Below, in pieces: positions 45,781 through 52,925 of a DNA stretch of 64,000 bases. Source of the stretch: Paenibacillus_D tarimensis_A (GTDB taxonomy: Bacteria; Bacillota; Bacilli; Paenibacillales; Paenibacillaceae); contig CP166298.1 of the NCBI GenBank assembly GCA_041281825.1, positions 3,720,001 through 3,784,000 of the forward strand. Direction: 5' to 3'. The notes under the pieces are model-generated. The model did no database searches, was not told the DNA's origin, and saw only the letters and a program-made list of their open reading frames with translations. The translations under genes and the position numbers were made by a program. Each line of letters opens with the position of its first letter. The first letter of the stretch is position 1.

Positions 45781-45856
45781 CATAAGGATCTTTGAGCATG
45801 ACACAGGGATCTTTGAGCGGGGCTCAAAGTCTCTCTGCTTCTCAAAGTCTCTCTTA
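45781..45856 (-). repeat. Second copy of the 39-bp hairpin element, in the topB leader
   Basis: One full 39-base unit (45802-45840) with CTTTGAGC/GCTCAAAG arms is flanked by a truncated unit on each side (45781-45801 and 45841-45856). The unit matches those at 40190-40501. As there, it lies directly upstream of the ribosome binding site of a minus-strand gene and inside the predicted transcript. Confidence 0.9.
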
Positions 45857-45882
45857 TTTTTAATTACATCATCTTCTCATAG

Positions 45883-45911
45883 ATTATCGGCCAAGAACGG
45901 GCTGTTGTCAA
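45883..45911 (-). promoter_or_regulatory. Sigma-A type promoter of topB
   Basis: On the minus strand TTGACA (complement of 45906-45911) and GATAAT (complement of 45883-45888) are 17 bases apart. Transcription would start near 45876 and include the hairpin element. The rest of the gap to 46098 shows no supported gene. Confidence 0.7.
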
Positions 45912-46098
45912 AACTGACGGGAGACAAATGACCGCAACTCCTGTACAATGAGACTATATTAATCAACTAAAGGAATCGTTGTCCGGATGGGCAGTCAGCC
46001 CATACCTGCGTCAGTCAAGAGCCATCCCCAACTGAGCTTGAAAGTAAAAATCTTCCCTGCCACGGAGAGTCAGCCTCTTCCCGGAACCTTCAAAAATA

Positions 46099-46131
46099 AC
46101 AAACCCGCCCGACACAACGTCAGGCGGGTTT
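46099..46131 (-). terminator. Terminator of the SRAP gene
   Basis: AAACCCGCC (46101-46109) and GGCGGGTTT (46123-46131) pair in a strong stem; on the minus strand it is followed by TGTTATTTTT. It begins six bases after the SRAP stop codon. Confidence 0.8.
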
Positions 46132-46137
46132 ACGCGG

Positions 46138-46812
46138 TTAATCCTTCAACATTGCCAATTGCGGTCGAAATTCTTCAATCGCTTCAGGCGTTTCCAACGA
46201 TTCGTTCTGGATCAGAGGCGTTACCGGGTATACATGCATCTGCGACGCCGGATATGCGTAAATGTGGTTTCCTAACATCTTTCTGTCCGTAAATTCCGGA
46301 TGAAGCCATTGTTCCCGCTCCGCATCGTCCAGAATGACCGGCATCCGGTCGTAATACTCCGAAACGACCCGATTGGGCGCTGTCGTTACAATAGTGCAGC
46401 TGTAATGAACGGCGCCCCGGGGGTCGACCCGCGTCTCAAACAGCCCTGCCATTGCGAACACATTTTGGTTCCTCAATACGATCCGGAATGCTTCACCGAC
46501 CTTCCCCTTCGTTCGCCAGCTGAAAAAACCGCTGCAAGGAATGACGCAGCGCTGACGGCTGATGATCCTGTCAAAAATTTTCTTGCGGCTCACAGAATCG
46601 AAATCCGCGTTGATCGAATCTTTCGCCCAGAACGGGAATAGTCCCCATCTGGCCTCGATCAGCTTACGGTTGTCGCTGCCGCCGATCACGATGGGGACGG
46701 ATTGCGTAGGCGAGATGTTGTAACGTTCGGTAAGTACCGTATAAATCTTATGAATACGGAACTTTTCTTGCAGCTCCGCCGGTCTGACATTGAGAGAGTA
46801 GCGTTCGCACAT
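46138..46812 (-). CDS. SRAP (YedK/HMCES-like) domain protein with altered active site
   Basis: A 224-residue SRAP protein. The family covalently caps abasic sites in single-stranded DNA through Cys2, exposed by removal of Met1; MCERYSLNV keeps it. RYNISPTQ (31-38), RWGLFPFW, IPCSGFFSW and YYDRMPVIL keep the fold pattern. Compared with remembered YedK residues C2, N75, R77, E105 and H160, this protein has C2 and N68 but D70, S98 and Y154 at the last three. It may be a divergent subtype with changed chemistry. ATG 46812 gives the essential MC start and has GGTGG upstream; a longer reading would bury Cys2. Confidence 0.85.
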   Translation of the reverse strand: MCERYSLNVRPAELQEKFRIHKIYTVLTERYNISPTQSVPIVIGGSDNRKLIEARWGLFPFWAKDSINADFDSVSRKKIFDRIISRQRCVIPCSGFFSWRTKGKVGEAFRIVLRNQNVFAMAGLFETRVDPRGAVHYSCTIVTTAPNRVVSEYYDRMPVILDDAEREQWLHPEFTDRKMLGNHIYAYPASQMHVYPVTPLIQNESLETPEAIEEFRPQLAMLKD

Positions 46813-46982
46813 GGAGGAAGACCACCTTTGTTTTACCTCCATTATCCGCTGTTTTGGAAAAATTATGCGTTCTCGTAGTAAAATGAGGAAGGAGCTGCCT
46901 GTTCGATTCAATGATATGACATTCCGGTTCTTCAATCTCTGAGGGAGTCGTTCGGATTGCCATCCTCAAAATGGAACATCAG

Positions 46983-47504
46983 TTATACCCGGTATTTTCG
47001 CGTTTTTATGTAAGCTGCAAAACTGACCGAATGGCCGGCGTATCCAAGCTGACGCAGCATGGATGCGATCGCGCCGCGATGATAGGTGCCATGATTCACC
47101 ATCGTAATGATCGCTTCTTCCAGTGTAAGAGATGTCTCGCCGCCCCGGTCGTTTTTAAAACGGACCTCCGTCTCCCACTTCGTTTGCGGCATCGACAGCA
47201 GCAACGAGAACCGCTCATGAAGCCGGCTGAACCGGTCTTTAATGTCTTGCATATCAATCTCTTCGTCAGAAGCATTCCGATCCTCTTGTTCGGAAGAAGG
47301 GAAACCCGGTTTATGTCCTTGGGCCGCTTCATACCAGATTGAGTCGATCAAATAAATATGCTGAAGCGTCAGCGCAATCGTAGAAAAGCCGCTTGACACC
47401 CGCTCATGATACAGCACTTGCGGCAGATGGATTTCCATATGATCCGCCAAGGCTGCAAACGACCATACGTGATAGTCGTATAGCAGCTTCGTATCCAACC
47501 CCAA
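46983..47504 (-). CDS. DinB-family protein
   Basis: A 173-residue four-helix DinB/YfiT-type protein. Metal-ligand His residues are visible in TLQHIYLIDSIW and NHGTYHRGAI, as in thiol-dependent metalloenzymes of this superfamily. Its substrate is unknown. The likely start is TTG 47504, close behind the glycosylase gene stop; the ribosome site is weak (GGGTGA), so the start is uncertain by a few codons. Confidence 0.85.
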   Translation of the reverse strand: MGLDTKLLYDYHVWSFAALADHMEIHLPQVLYHERVSSGFSTIALTLQHIYLIDSIWYEAAQGHKPGFPSSEQEDRNASDEEIDMQDIKDRFSRLHERFSLLLSMPQTKWETEVRFKNDRGGETSLTLEEAIITMVNHGTYHRGAIASMLRQLGYAGHSVSFAAYIKTRKYRV

Positions 47505-47512
47505 TCACCCGC

Positions 47513-48031
47513 TTAGTCATTTTGATACTTCCTCAGAAAGTGAAGGATCTGCTCCCAGGCTTCCAGTTTATCCTTAGCCGTTTTATTATATTTGCCCGGC
47601 ACCGGACTACTCGAAGGGAGCCTCATATATTCTTTATCATCGGACAAGCCGACATGGCGCTTATAGCTCTGCTCCGCTTTAGTACCGTTAAACAGCACAG
47701 CCCGAATATTCGGATACTCCTTATACAACGCGCCGAAGTCATTCGCCTCCTCGTCCCGGATGTTCGCGTCCAGACTCCCTTCCCGCTTGCAGCTCGCAAG
47801 CACGTCCCACAACGCAATCCGTTTGGACAGCACAAATGCCAGACGCTCCTCGTAAGAAGGATGCGGCTGTTCCTCAAATAAACGATAGATGATCGGCCAA
47901 AAATGATTTCTCGGGTTCGCGTAATATTGCTGCCGTTCCAGCGACTGCGCCCCGGGCATCGAACCGAGAATAAGGACGGTTGAGCGGTAATCGATGACCG
48001 GGCCAAAGCATACAAGCTTATCCGCCGTCAT
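47513..48031 (-). CDS. UDG-superfamily DNA glycosylase (family 6, hypoxanthine-DNA glycosylase-like)
   Basis: A 172-residue enzyme with ILGSMPGAQSLERQQYYANP followed by RNHFW, the active-site loop of family 6 uracil-DNA-glycosylase relatives, and LPSSSPVPG as the second motif. The family removes deaminated adenine (hypoxanthine) from DNA; the Asn in NPRNHFW is the likely catalytic residue. Its ATG overlaps the end of the HisA-like gene (ATGA). It lies next to DinB and SRAP genes, making a small DNA-damage neighbourhood. Confidence 0.85.
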   Translation of the reverse strand: MTADKLVCFGPVIDYRSTVLILGSMPGAQSLERQQYYANPRNHFWPIIYRLFEEQPHPSYEERLAFVLSKRIALWDVLASCKREGSLDANIRDEEANDFGALYKEYPNIRAVLFNGTKAEQSYKRHVGLSDDKEYMRLPSSSPVPGKYNKTAKDKLEAWEQILHFLRKYQND

Positions 48032-48780
48032 TTGCAGTACCGAACGACTTCCCGGTACGGCAGCGACCCGCCGAAAATATCGAGTGCGCTGCCGATCGTT
48101 ATATCCAGTCTGCCGCCGGTCAATAGCCGAAAACGATCAAGATCATCCAGCGAGCGCGCTCCGCCTGCGTAGGTTGTCGGGATATGAACCCATTCAGCCA
48201 ATTGACGGACCAGCGTTTCCTGAATGCCGGTACGTTTTCCTTCCACATCAACGGCATGAATGAGAAATTCGCTGCAGTAATTCTCCAGCTCAGAAATGTT
48301 TGCAGCGTTCACTTCAAAGTTACTGAAGGTTTTCCATTGATTCGTAACAACAACCCATTTGCCGTCTTTTTCTTTACAGCTTAAGTCGATGACAAGCCGC
48401 TCTTTGCCGATCTCGGCGACGATGCGCCGCAGGTTATCCATATTTAACTCGCCGTCACGGAATACATATGAGGTAACTATAATATGGGAGGCACCCTTTT
48501 CCAAATAATAAGCGGCATTCTCGGCCGTAATGCCCCCGCCGATCTGCAATCCTCCCGGGTATGCCTGCAGCGCCTGCACGGCTGCTTCCTTATTGCCGCC
48601 GCCTAGCATAATCACATGTCCGCCTTCCAGCCGGTCATTCTTGAAGAGCTCCGCATAATGTGCCGGTGTCAGGTCGGATACGAAATTTTCAACGACTTGA
48701 TCGTTAACGCTGTTAAGCGATTCGCCTACGATCTGCTTCACTTTCCCCTGATGAAGATCAATACAAGGACGGAATTTCAA
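48028..48780 (-). CDS. HisA of the eukaryotic (HIS6) type
   Basis: A 250-residue TIM-barrel isomerase converting ProFAR to PRFAR in histidine synthesis. The start FRPCIDLHQGKVKQIVG and later LQIGGGITAENAAYYLEKGA, LVIDLSCKE and HAVDVEGKRTGI follow the yeast/plant HIS6 pattern (TIGR-type eukaryotic HisA), not the usual bacterial IIPAIDL start. It is not in a histidine operon. The start is TTG 48780 with GAGG a few bases upstream. Whether it serves histidine synthesis or another sugar-phosphate isomerisation is open. Confidence 0.85.
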   Translation of the reverse strand: MKFRPCIDLHQGKVKQIVGESLNSVNDQVVENFVSDLTPAHYAELFKNDRLEGGHVIMLGGGNKEAAVQALQAYPGGLQIGGGITAENAAYYLEKGASHIIVTSYVFRDGELNMDNLRRIVAEIGKERLVIDLSCKEKDGKWVVVTNQWKTFSNFEVNAANISELENYCSEFLIHAVDVEGKRTGIQETLVRQLAEWVHIPTTYAGGARSLDDLDRFRLLTGGRLDITIGSALDIFGGSLPYREVVRYCK

Positions 48781-48883
48781 CGAACCTCAACCCTTCTATG
48801 TTATGTTAGATGAATTATACAATACCACATTGGTATTTCTCCATGCTAAACTTGTCGAAATGCGCGCTTGCCCGGGAAATGGC

Positions 48884-49627
48884 TTACATTTCCTTCATAC
48901 GATAACGGTACCAGTAGGTGTACACTTCCTGATAGCCGAGTTTAGCGTAAAGACGAACAGCCGGTGTGTTGTTCTTCACAACGAGCAGATATCCTTTATC
49001 GGCACCGTTCCTTCTTCCCCATTTCAAAATATGCAGGAGCAGCTGTTCCCCAAAACCTCGCCGCCGAGAGGACTTGTCCGTAAAAATATCGTACAGGCCG
49101 ATATATTCCCGTTCAATCACTCCGATTCCGATGGCCGCAGGTCTGCCTTCATAATAGAGTGTAAAGAATCCCCTGGTCAAATAAGACGGGGCAAGAATCC
49201 CCCGCGTTGCAGCCTGCTTCTCTGCGGAAAGCCCCATCATCTCCGAGAGATGACCTAGCCACTCCTCCGATAGCGCCGATTCAACCCGCACATCGCCGGC
49301 TTCAGGTTCCCCAACATTCGCTAAATCAACAACCTGAACACTTGTATGATCCTCGATAACGTAACCGCGTGCGGCCAGCAGTTTATCCAGCCCTTGAGGC
49401 TCTGCAAACGGAGTCATTTTGAAAATGGTGTCCAATCCCATTTTGCCGTATATTTGCTCGCAATACGTTATCTTCTCCTGTACATCAAAGGTCGAAGCGT
49501 AGATCGGCTGAACCGAATTGGAACGTTTCGTATATCCGTCGGAGAAGCGGAGCAGCCAGCCGTCATAAACAAAGGTTTGAATCGCCGGCCAGCCGTTCAA
49601 AGACATCTCTTCTATTTGTTTATACAT
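48884..49627 (-). CDS. GNAT-family acetyltransferase
   Basis: A 247-residue N-acetyltransferase. The C-terminal half holds the acetyl-CoA-binding motif (DKSSRRRGFGEQLLLHIL) and the final strand (NNTPAVRLYAKLGYQEVYTYWYR region). The N-terminal half (GWLLRFSDGYTKRSNSVQPI) is typical of a two-domain subgroup common in Bacillales. The substrate is unknown. GGGGGAG precedes the ATG. Confidence 0.9.
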   Translation of the reverse strand: MYKQIEEMSLNGWPAIQTFVYDGWLLRFSDGYTKRSNSVQPIYASTFDVQEKITYCEQIYGKMGLDTIFKMTPFAEPQGLDKLLAARGYVIEDHTSVQVVDLANVGEPEAGDVRVESALSEEWLGHLSEMMGLSAEKQAATRGILAPSYLTRGFFTLYYEGRPAAIGIGVIEREYIGLYDIFTDKSSRRRGFGEQLLLHILKWGRRNGADKGYLLVVKNNTPAVRLYAKLGYQEVYTYWYRYRMKEM

Positions 49628-49682
49628 ATCTCTCCCCCAGCATGTAACGCTATTAAATATCCGTTAAACGCATCGATTTGAA

Positions 49683-50351
49683 TCAATACAGCCTCTTTTC
49701 GTAGCTCTCCTTGAGGGCATTAGCCACCGTTTCTTCGGTAACATTATCCGCATTTACATGATCGGCCAGCATCCGCGGAATTGAAGGGAGGCCTTTCTTT
49801 TCTTGCCAAAGCCCGGGAGTCCAAAGCTGCGATCTCTTGAACGCTTTGGCACAGTGGATAAAACATTCCTTGACTTCTACCCCGATTCCGGCGACAGGCC
49901 GCTTGCCGTGCGCTTCCATCCGCATCATCAGCTCCTCGTCTTTCACTACCCATGCGCGGCCGTTCACACGAAGCGTTTCTTCCAGATTGGGAATTACGAA
50001 TTGGATGCCGATATTCGGGTTCTCGAGCAGATTGCGAAGCGTGTCCAATCTGCGGTTGCCCGGACGTTCCGGAATGACAAGATGCCGGTCGTCGATAATA
50101 TGGACGAAACCCGCCGCATCTCCTCTCGGCGACACATCGCAAGCGCCGGACCTGTCCGCAGTCGAGATGAACAGCATGGGTGACAAAGAAATAAAATGCC
50201 GGCAATGGTTATCCAACCGACCGATCTGCTTCCTTTGCACAAGCTCTCCGGGATAACCGAACAGCTCACGAAGCTCCTTCTCCGAACCGACCGGTTGTTT
50301 AAATACATTACTGCTTTTTTGCAGCTGAATATGTAAAGGATTATTCTCCAT
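49683..50351 (-). CDS. Pyridoxamine 5'-phosphate oxidase-family FMN protein
   Basis: A 222-residue split-barrel flavoprotein of the MSMEG_1061-like group: FISTADRSGACDVSPRGDAA, then IPERPGNRRLDTLRNLLENP and GIQFVIPNLEETLRVNG. A C-terminal FIHCAKAFKRSQLW matches the group. It probably binds FMN; the substrate is not known. GGGAGG stands before the ATG. Confidence 0.88.
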   Translation of the reverse strand: MENNPLHIQLQKSSNVFKQPVGSEKELRELFGYPGELVQRKQIGRLDNHCRHFISLSPMLFISTADRSGACDVSPRGDAAGFVHIIDDRHLVIPERPGNRRLDTLRNLLENPNIGIQFVIPNLEETLRVNGRAWVVKDEELMMRMEAHGKRPVAGIGVEVKECFIHCAKAFKRSQLWTPGLWQEKKGLPSIPRMLADHVNADNVTEETVANALKESYEKRLY

Positions 50352-50445
50352 GTTTCCTCCCTATCAAAACCGCCCCGTTTTCCTTTTAGCGCTGATTTCC
50401 AGATGATTGTCGTCTTCTTAGGACTCTACTTGCATGCCTGTATTT

Positions 50446-50596
50446 TCTAACAGTTATCAGCGACGTTATATGCGATATATTCCCGTTTTTGTAAGGCTAA
50501 CGGTTACCAGCGCGCCTATTTACCCATTTTCATCGTTTTTGGGTCGGGTTTCAGCATATAACGGCGCCTGCAACCGTTAGCATGTACAACCGTTAG
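50446..50596. repeat. Palindromic intergenic repeat (MITE-like)
   Basis: A left arm (50446-50473, containing CTAACAGTTATCAGCGACG) and a right arm (50554-50581, containing GGCGCCTGCAACCGTTAGC) are inverted copies, matching at about 21 of 28 positions, with perfect CGTTATATGC/GCATATAACG ends. A third arm (50496-50516, CTAACGGTTACCAGCGCGCC) lies inside and a fragment AACCGTTAG follows at 50588. There is no open frame. It fills most of the 303-base gap between the flavoprotein gene and the next gene. Confidence 0.75.
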
Positions 50597-50654
50597 AGCA
50601 GTTCAAACTCCTGCGGCAAATAGCTCATCGATATAATTAGCGAACCTCTGCCCC

Positions 50655-50843
50655 TTAAAAGACGATTCCCAATGCCTGCACGGCAAACCATAACCCTGCA
50701 ACCGCAATCATAACGATACCGCTCTTTCTTGCAATTTCACACATCCGGCCATCCTTGAGATTCGGAGAAATGACATAAAAGAACAACCCGACGCCGAACG
50801 GGACAATCATATTCACCATTAAAGCCAATAATTGCTCGAACAT
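50655..50843 (-). CDS. Small two-helix membrane protein, unknown
   Basis: A 62-residue protein with two hydrophobic helices (about 4-24 and 43-61) and a short basic loop (NLKDGRMCEIARKSG). A very strong ribosome site (AGGAGGTG) precedes ATG 50843, which argues that it is translated. I do not recognise the family; longer readings upstream are not hydrophobic and lack ribosome sites. Confidence 0.75.
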   Translation of the reverse strand: MFEQLLALMVNMIVPFGVGLFFYVISPNLKDGRMCEIARKSGIVMIAVAGLWFAVQALGIVF

Positions 50844-51003
50844 AAGACACCTCCTAATCTTGCTCTCTGGGCACCATTTCACTATGAGCTTAACGTTCCT
50901 CACGATCATATTATGCCGGTTTTCTATTCCGGCCATATAAGTCTGGATTTTTCCACTTATGTACAACTTTCTGACTAGTCTTCCGTTCAAAGATGCCGTT
51001 CCT

Positions 51004-51402
51004 TTACTTCATCCATTTCCCCCGGAATAACTTCATTAACAACAGATCAAATAGTGCAGCCAGCGCAATCCCGGCCGAATACCGTGCCAAATCTGCATAC
51101 AAAAAGCCTCTTCCGAGAACGAGGGCGCCAATGGTTGTATTCCGGACAGCGTTGATCCAGCCCGCCTGGTATAACTGAGTGCATTCAATGACGAAACAAA
51201 ACAGCAGACTTATACCTCCTAAAACGATTAACCGCCATCTAGGAAATAATGCCCTGAAGCCAAAATAGATCATCGACGCCCATAACGTATCTCCGGCATG
51301 AGCCGAAATGAAGTCTGGCAGCCACCCGGCTCCCGTACGAGACCCCAGGCCGAGGATAATGACAATCACCATTACTATTCCATATAGCAAGGAAGCGCGC
51401 AT
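51004..51402 (-). CDS. DUF2809 family membrane protein
   Basis: A 132-residue protein with about four membrane helices. LGLGSRTGAGWLPDF, HAGDTLWASMIYFG and IECTQLYQAGWINAVRNTT are the DUF2809 signature motifs. The motif IExxQL resembles that of VanZ-like proteins, suggesting a distant relationship. The function is unknown. The ribosome site is weak. Confidence 0.85.
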   Translation of the reverse strand: MRASLLYGIVMVIVIILGLGSRTGAGWLPDFISAHAGDTLWASMIYFGFRALFPRWRLIVLGGISLLFCFVIECTQLYQAGWINAVRNTTIGALVLGRGFLYADLARYSAGIALAALFDLLLMKLFRGKWMK

Positions 51403-51536
51403 GTTTATTTGATCCGTTCCTTTCCGATCCGTATCTTGATTTCGACTCTATTATCGGAATGTTTTACATTCGCAAACCATAGAATAGAAACAAAGCAAGT
51501 ACAAGCCTTTATTGAACCCTATGAGGAGGAAGAAGA

Positions 51537-51962
51537 ATGGCAAACGTGAATATCAGGCCGTTTCTTGGCGAATGGAAACTGATTCCCGAGCAATCCCGCT
51601 ACGAAATGGGGCATCCTCCCAAAAAAGCGTTTTATCGCATTCAACCGAAGAATGAGCAATTTTCTTTTACCGCTGAATGGACAACCGAGGATGATAACCG
51701 GTTTCAGGTCACTTATTACTCAGTACCGGACGGAAAATCATATCCCTACGGCAATCCACGGCTCGCCGATACGATTTCATCCCGGCTACTGGACGGTCGA
51801 ACGTTGGATACCGCGGTATCCAAAGACAATATCGTCATCAGTTATGCCAGAAGGACATTGTCCGACGACCATGGAGTCATGACCGTTACCCAAACCGGCT
51901 TCACGCCTGACGGGAAACCTTATTCCAATCTGTCGGTTTACCGGAAATGTTCTTTAGAATGA
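51537..51962 (+). CDS. Hypothetical beta-rich protein (lipocalin-like)
   Basis: A 141-residue soluble protein starting PFLGEWKLIPEQSRYEMG and made of alternating strands, like lipocalin/calycin-type hypothetical proteins. I know no function. GAGGAGGAAG precedes the ATG. Its last 62 bases overlap, in antisense, the end of the convergent VanZ-like gene. Confidence 0.75.
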   Translation: MANVNIRPFLGEWKLIPEQSRYEMGHPPKKAFYRIQPKNEQFSFTAEWTTEDDNRFQVTYYSVPDGKSYPYGNPRLADTISSRLLDGRTLDTAVSKDNIVISYARRTLSDDHGVMTVTQTGFTPDGKPYSNLSVYRKCSLE

Positions 51963-52377
51963 TGAAGATCAAATAACCTGCAAACGCGCCAAGCGTATTC
52001 AGAATAATATCGTCAATATCAAAGCTGCCTCTGCGCGAAAGCATCTGGGTCAGCTCCAGAACGGCGATGCCTGTAATAAAAGCAATCATAAATTTTGCCG
52101 CACGCCAGTTGAACACGTATGGAATACAGATTCCGAAAGGGATAAATACACCGATATTGCCGAAGAGATTGATAACCCACGTTCGGGTGTTGTAGCTTCC
52201 GGAGTTAAAGATATACTGTTTAATCGTATGGAAAGGAGTAAGATTATACATATGTTGTTGAAAATAAACATTATGTGCTCTCCCAAAACCGATAAACATC
52301 CAATAGAGCAGCAGCACAAAATAGAACAGAATGAGAACTCCGGCCGTTTTTCGGGAAATTCGGACAACCTTTCGCAT
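51901..52377 (-). CDS. VanZ-family membrane protein
   Basis: A 158-residue protein with about five membrane helices. TPFHTIKQYIFN, NLFGNIGVFIPFGICIP, ELTQMLSRRGSFDIDDIILN and TLGAFAGYLIF are the VanZ-like motifs. VanZ confers low-level teicoplanin resistance in enterococci, but chromosomal relatives mostly have unknown roles. AGGTG precedes the ATG. It overlaps the 141-residue gene tail to tail. Confidence 0.9.
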   Translation of the reverse strand: MRKVVRISRKTAGVLILFYFVLLLYWMFIGFGRAHNVYFQQHMYNLTPFHTIKQYIFNSGSYNTRTWVINLFGNIGVFIPFGICIPYVFNWRAAKFMIAFITGIAVLELTQMLSRRGSFDIDDIILNTLGAFAGYLIFIILKNISGKPTDWNKVSRQA

Positions 52378-52413
52378 TTATTCACCTGACCGTTCCTTCA
52401 AAAATACCATTTT

Positions 52414-52830
52414 TTATACATCTGCGGAGTATAACAGAATTCCGTCCCGCTTCATCCAGCCCGACTGGCCCCAGAATTGTCTGCCAAGCTCATTGTCGGC
52501 AATCACCATAATATGACACTTCATAATACCGGTTTTTCTGAGCTGTTTAAGACTCCTTGCCACCAGCCCGGTTCCGATCCGATGCCCTCTATGTTCAGGA
52601 TCTACCGCTGCGTGGTAAATATAACCTCTTCTCCCGTCGTGCCCGCACAGGACCGTTCCTACGATTCTGTCGTTATGTTCACACACAAAACTCAATCCGC
52701 TGTTCCGATTCAAGTAATACTGTATGGATTCCCTGGAATCCGCTTCGCTCAAAGCCAGTCCTTCGATTCTTCTCCATAATGCGATTACTGGTTCATAGTC
52801 ATCGATGACCATTTCTCGATAGTTGTACAT
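52414..52830 (-). CDS. GNAT-family acetyltransferase
   Basis: A 138-residue GNAT protein: MVIDDYEPVIALWRRIEG at the start, AAVDPEHRGHRIGTGLVARS as the acetyl-CoA loop, and RQFWGQSGWMKRDGILLYS at the end, near the pattern of small acetyltransferases acting on amines or small metabolites. ATG 52830 follows GGAGG; the much longer reading runs across the terminator at 52856 and is rejected. Confidence 0.88.
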   Translation of the reverse strand: MYNYREMVIDDYEPVIALWRRIEGLALSEADSRESIQYYLNRNSGLSFVCEHNDRIVGTVLCGHDGRRGYIYHAAVDPEHRGHRIGTGLVARSLKQLRKTGIMKCHIMVIADNELGRQFWGQSGWMKRDGILLYSADV

Positions 52831-52855
52831 ATTTTCCTGCCTCCAAAAACTCAAT

Positions 52856-52914
52856 AAAAAAGTTCCCAATTTCCGCTTCCAGCTATTGTAGCATGAGAAA
52901 CGGAAATTAGGAAC
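52856..52914 (-). terminator. Long-stem terminator of the metallophore synthesis operon
   Basis: GTTCCCAATTTCCG (52862-52875) and CGGAAATTAGGAAC (52901-52914) form a 14-bp stem with one mismatch and a 25-base loop; the minus strand continues TTTTTTATTG. It begins shortly after the EamA gene stop. Confidence 0.8.
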
Positions 52915-52925
52915 GGTTGCTATAT

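Noticed and set aside
45987..46292. Plus-strand frame of 101 codons between topB and the SRAP gene
   Set aside because: It runs through the SRAP terminator and into the SRAP gene in antisense, and has no ribosome site or recognisable domain.
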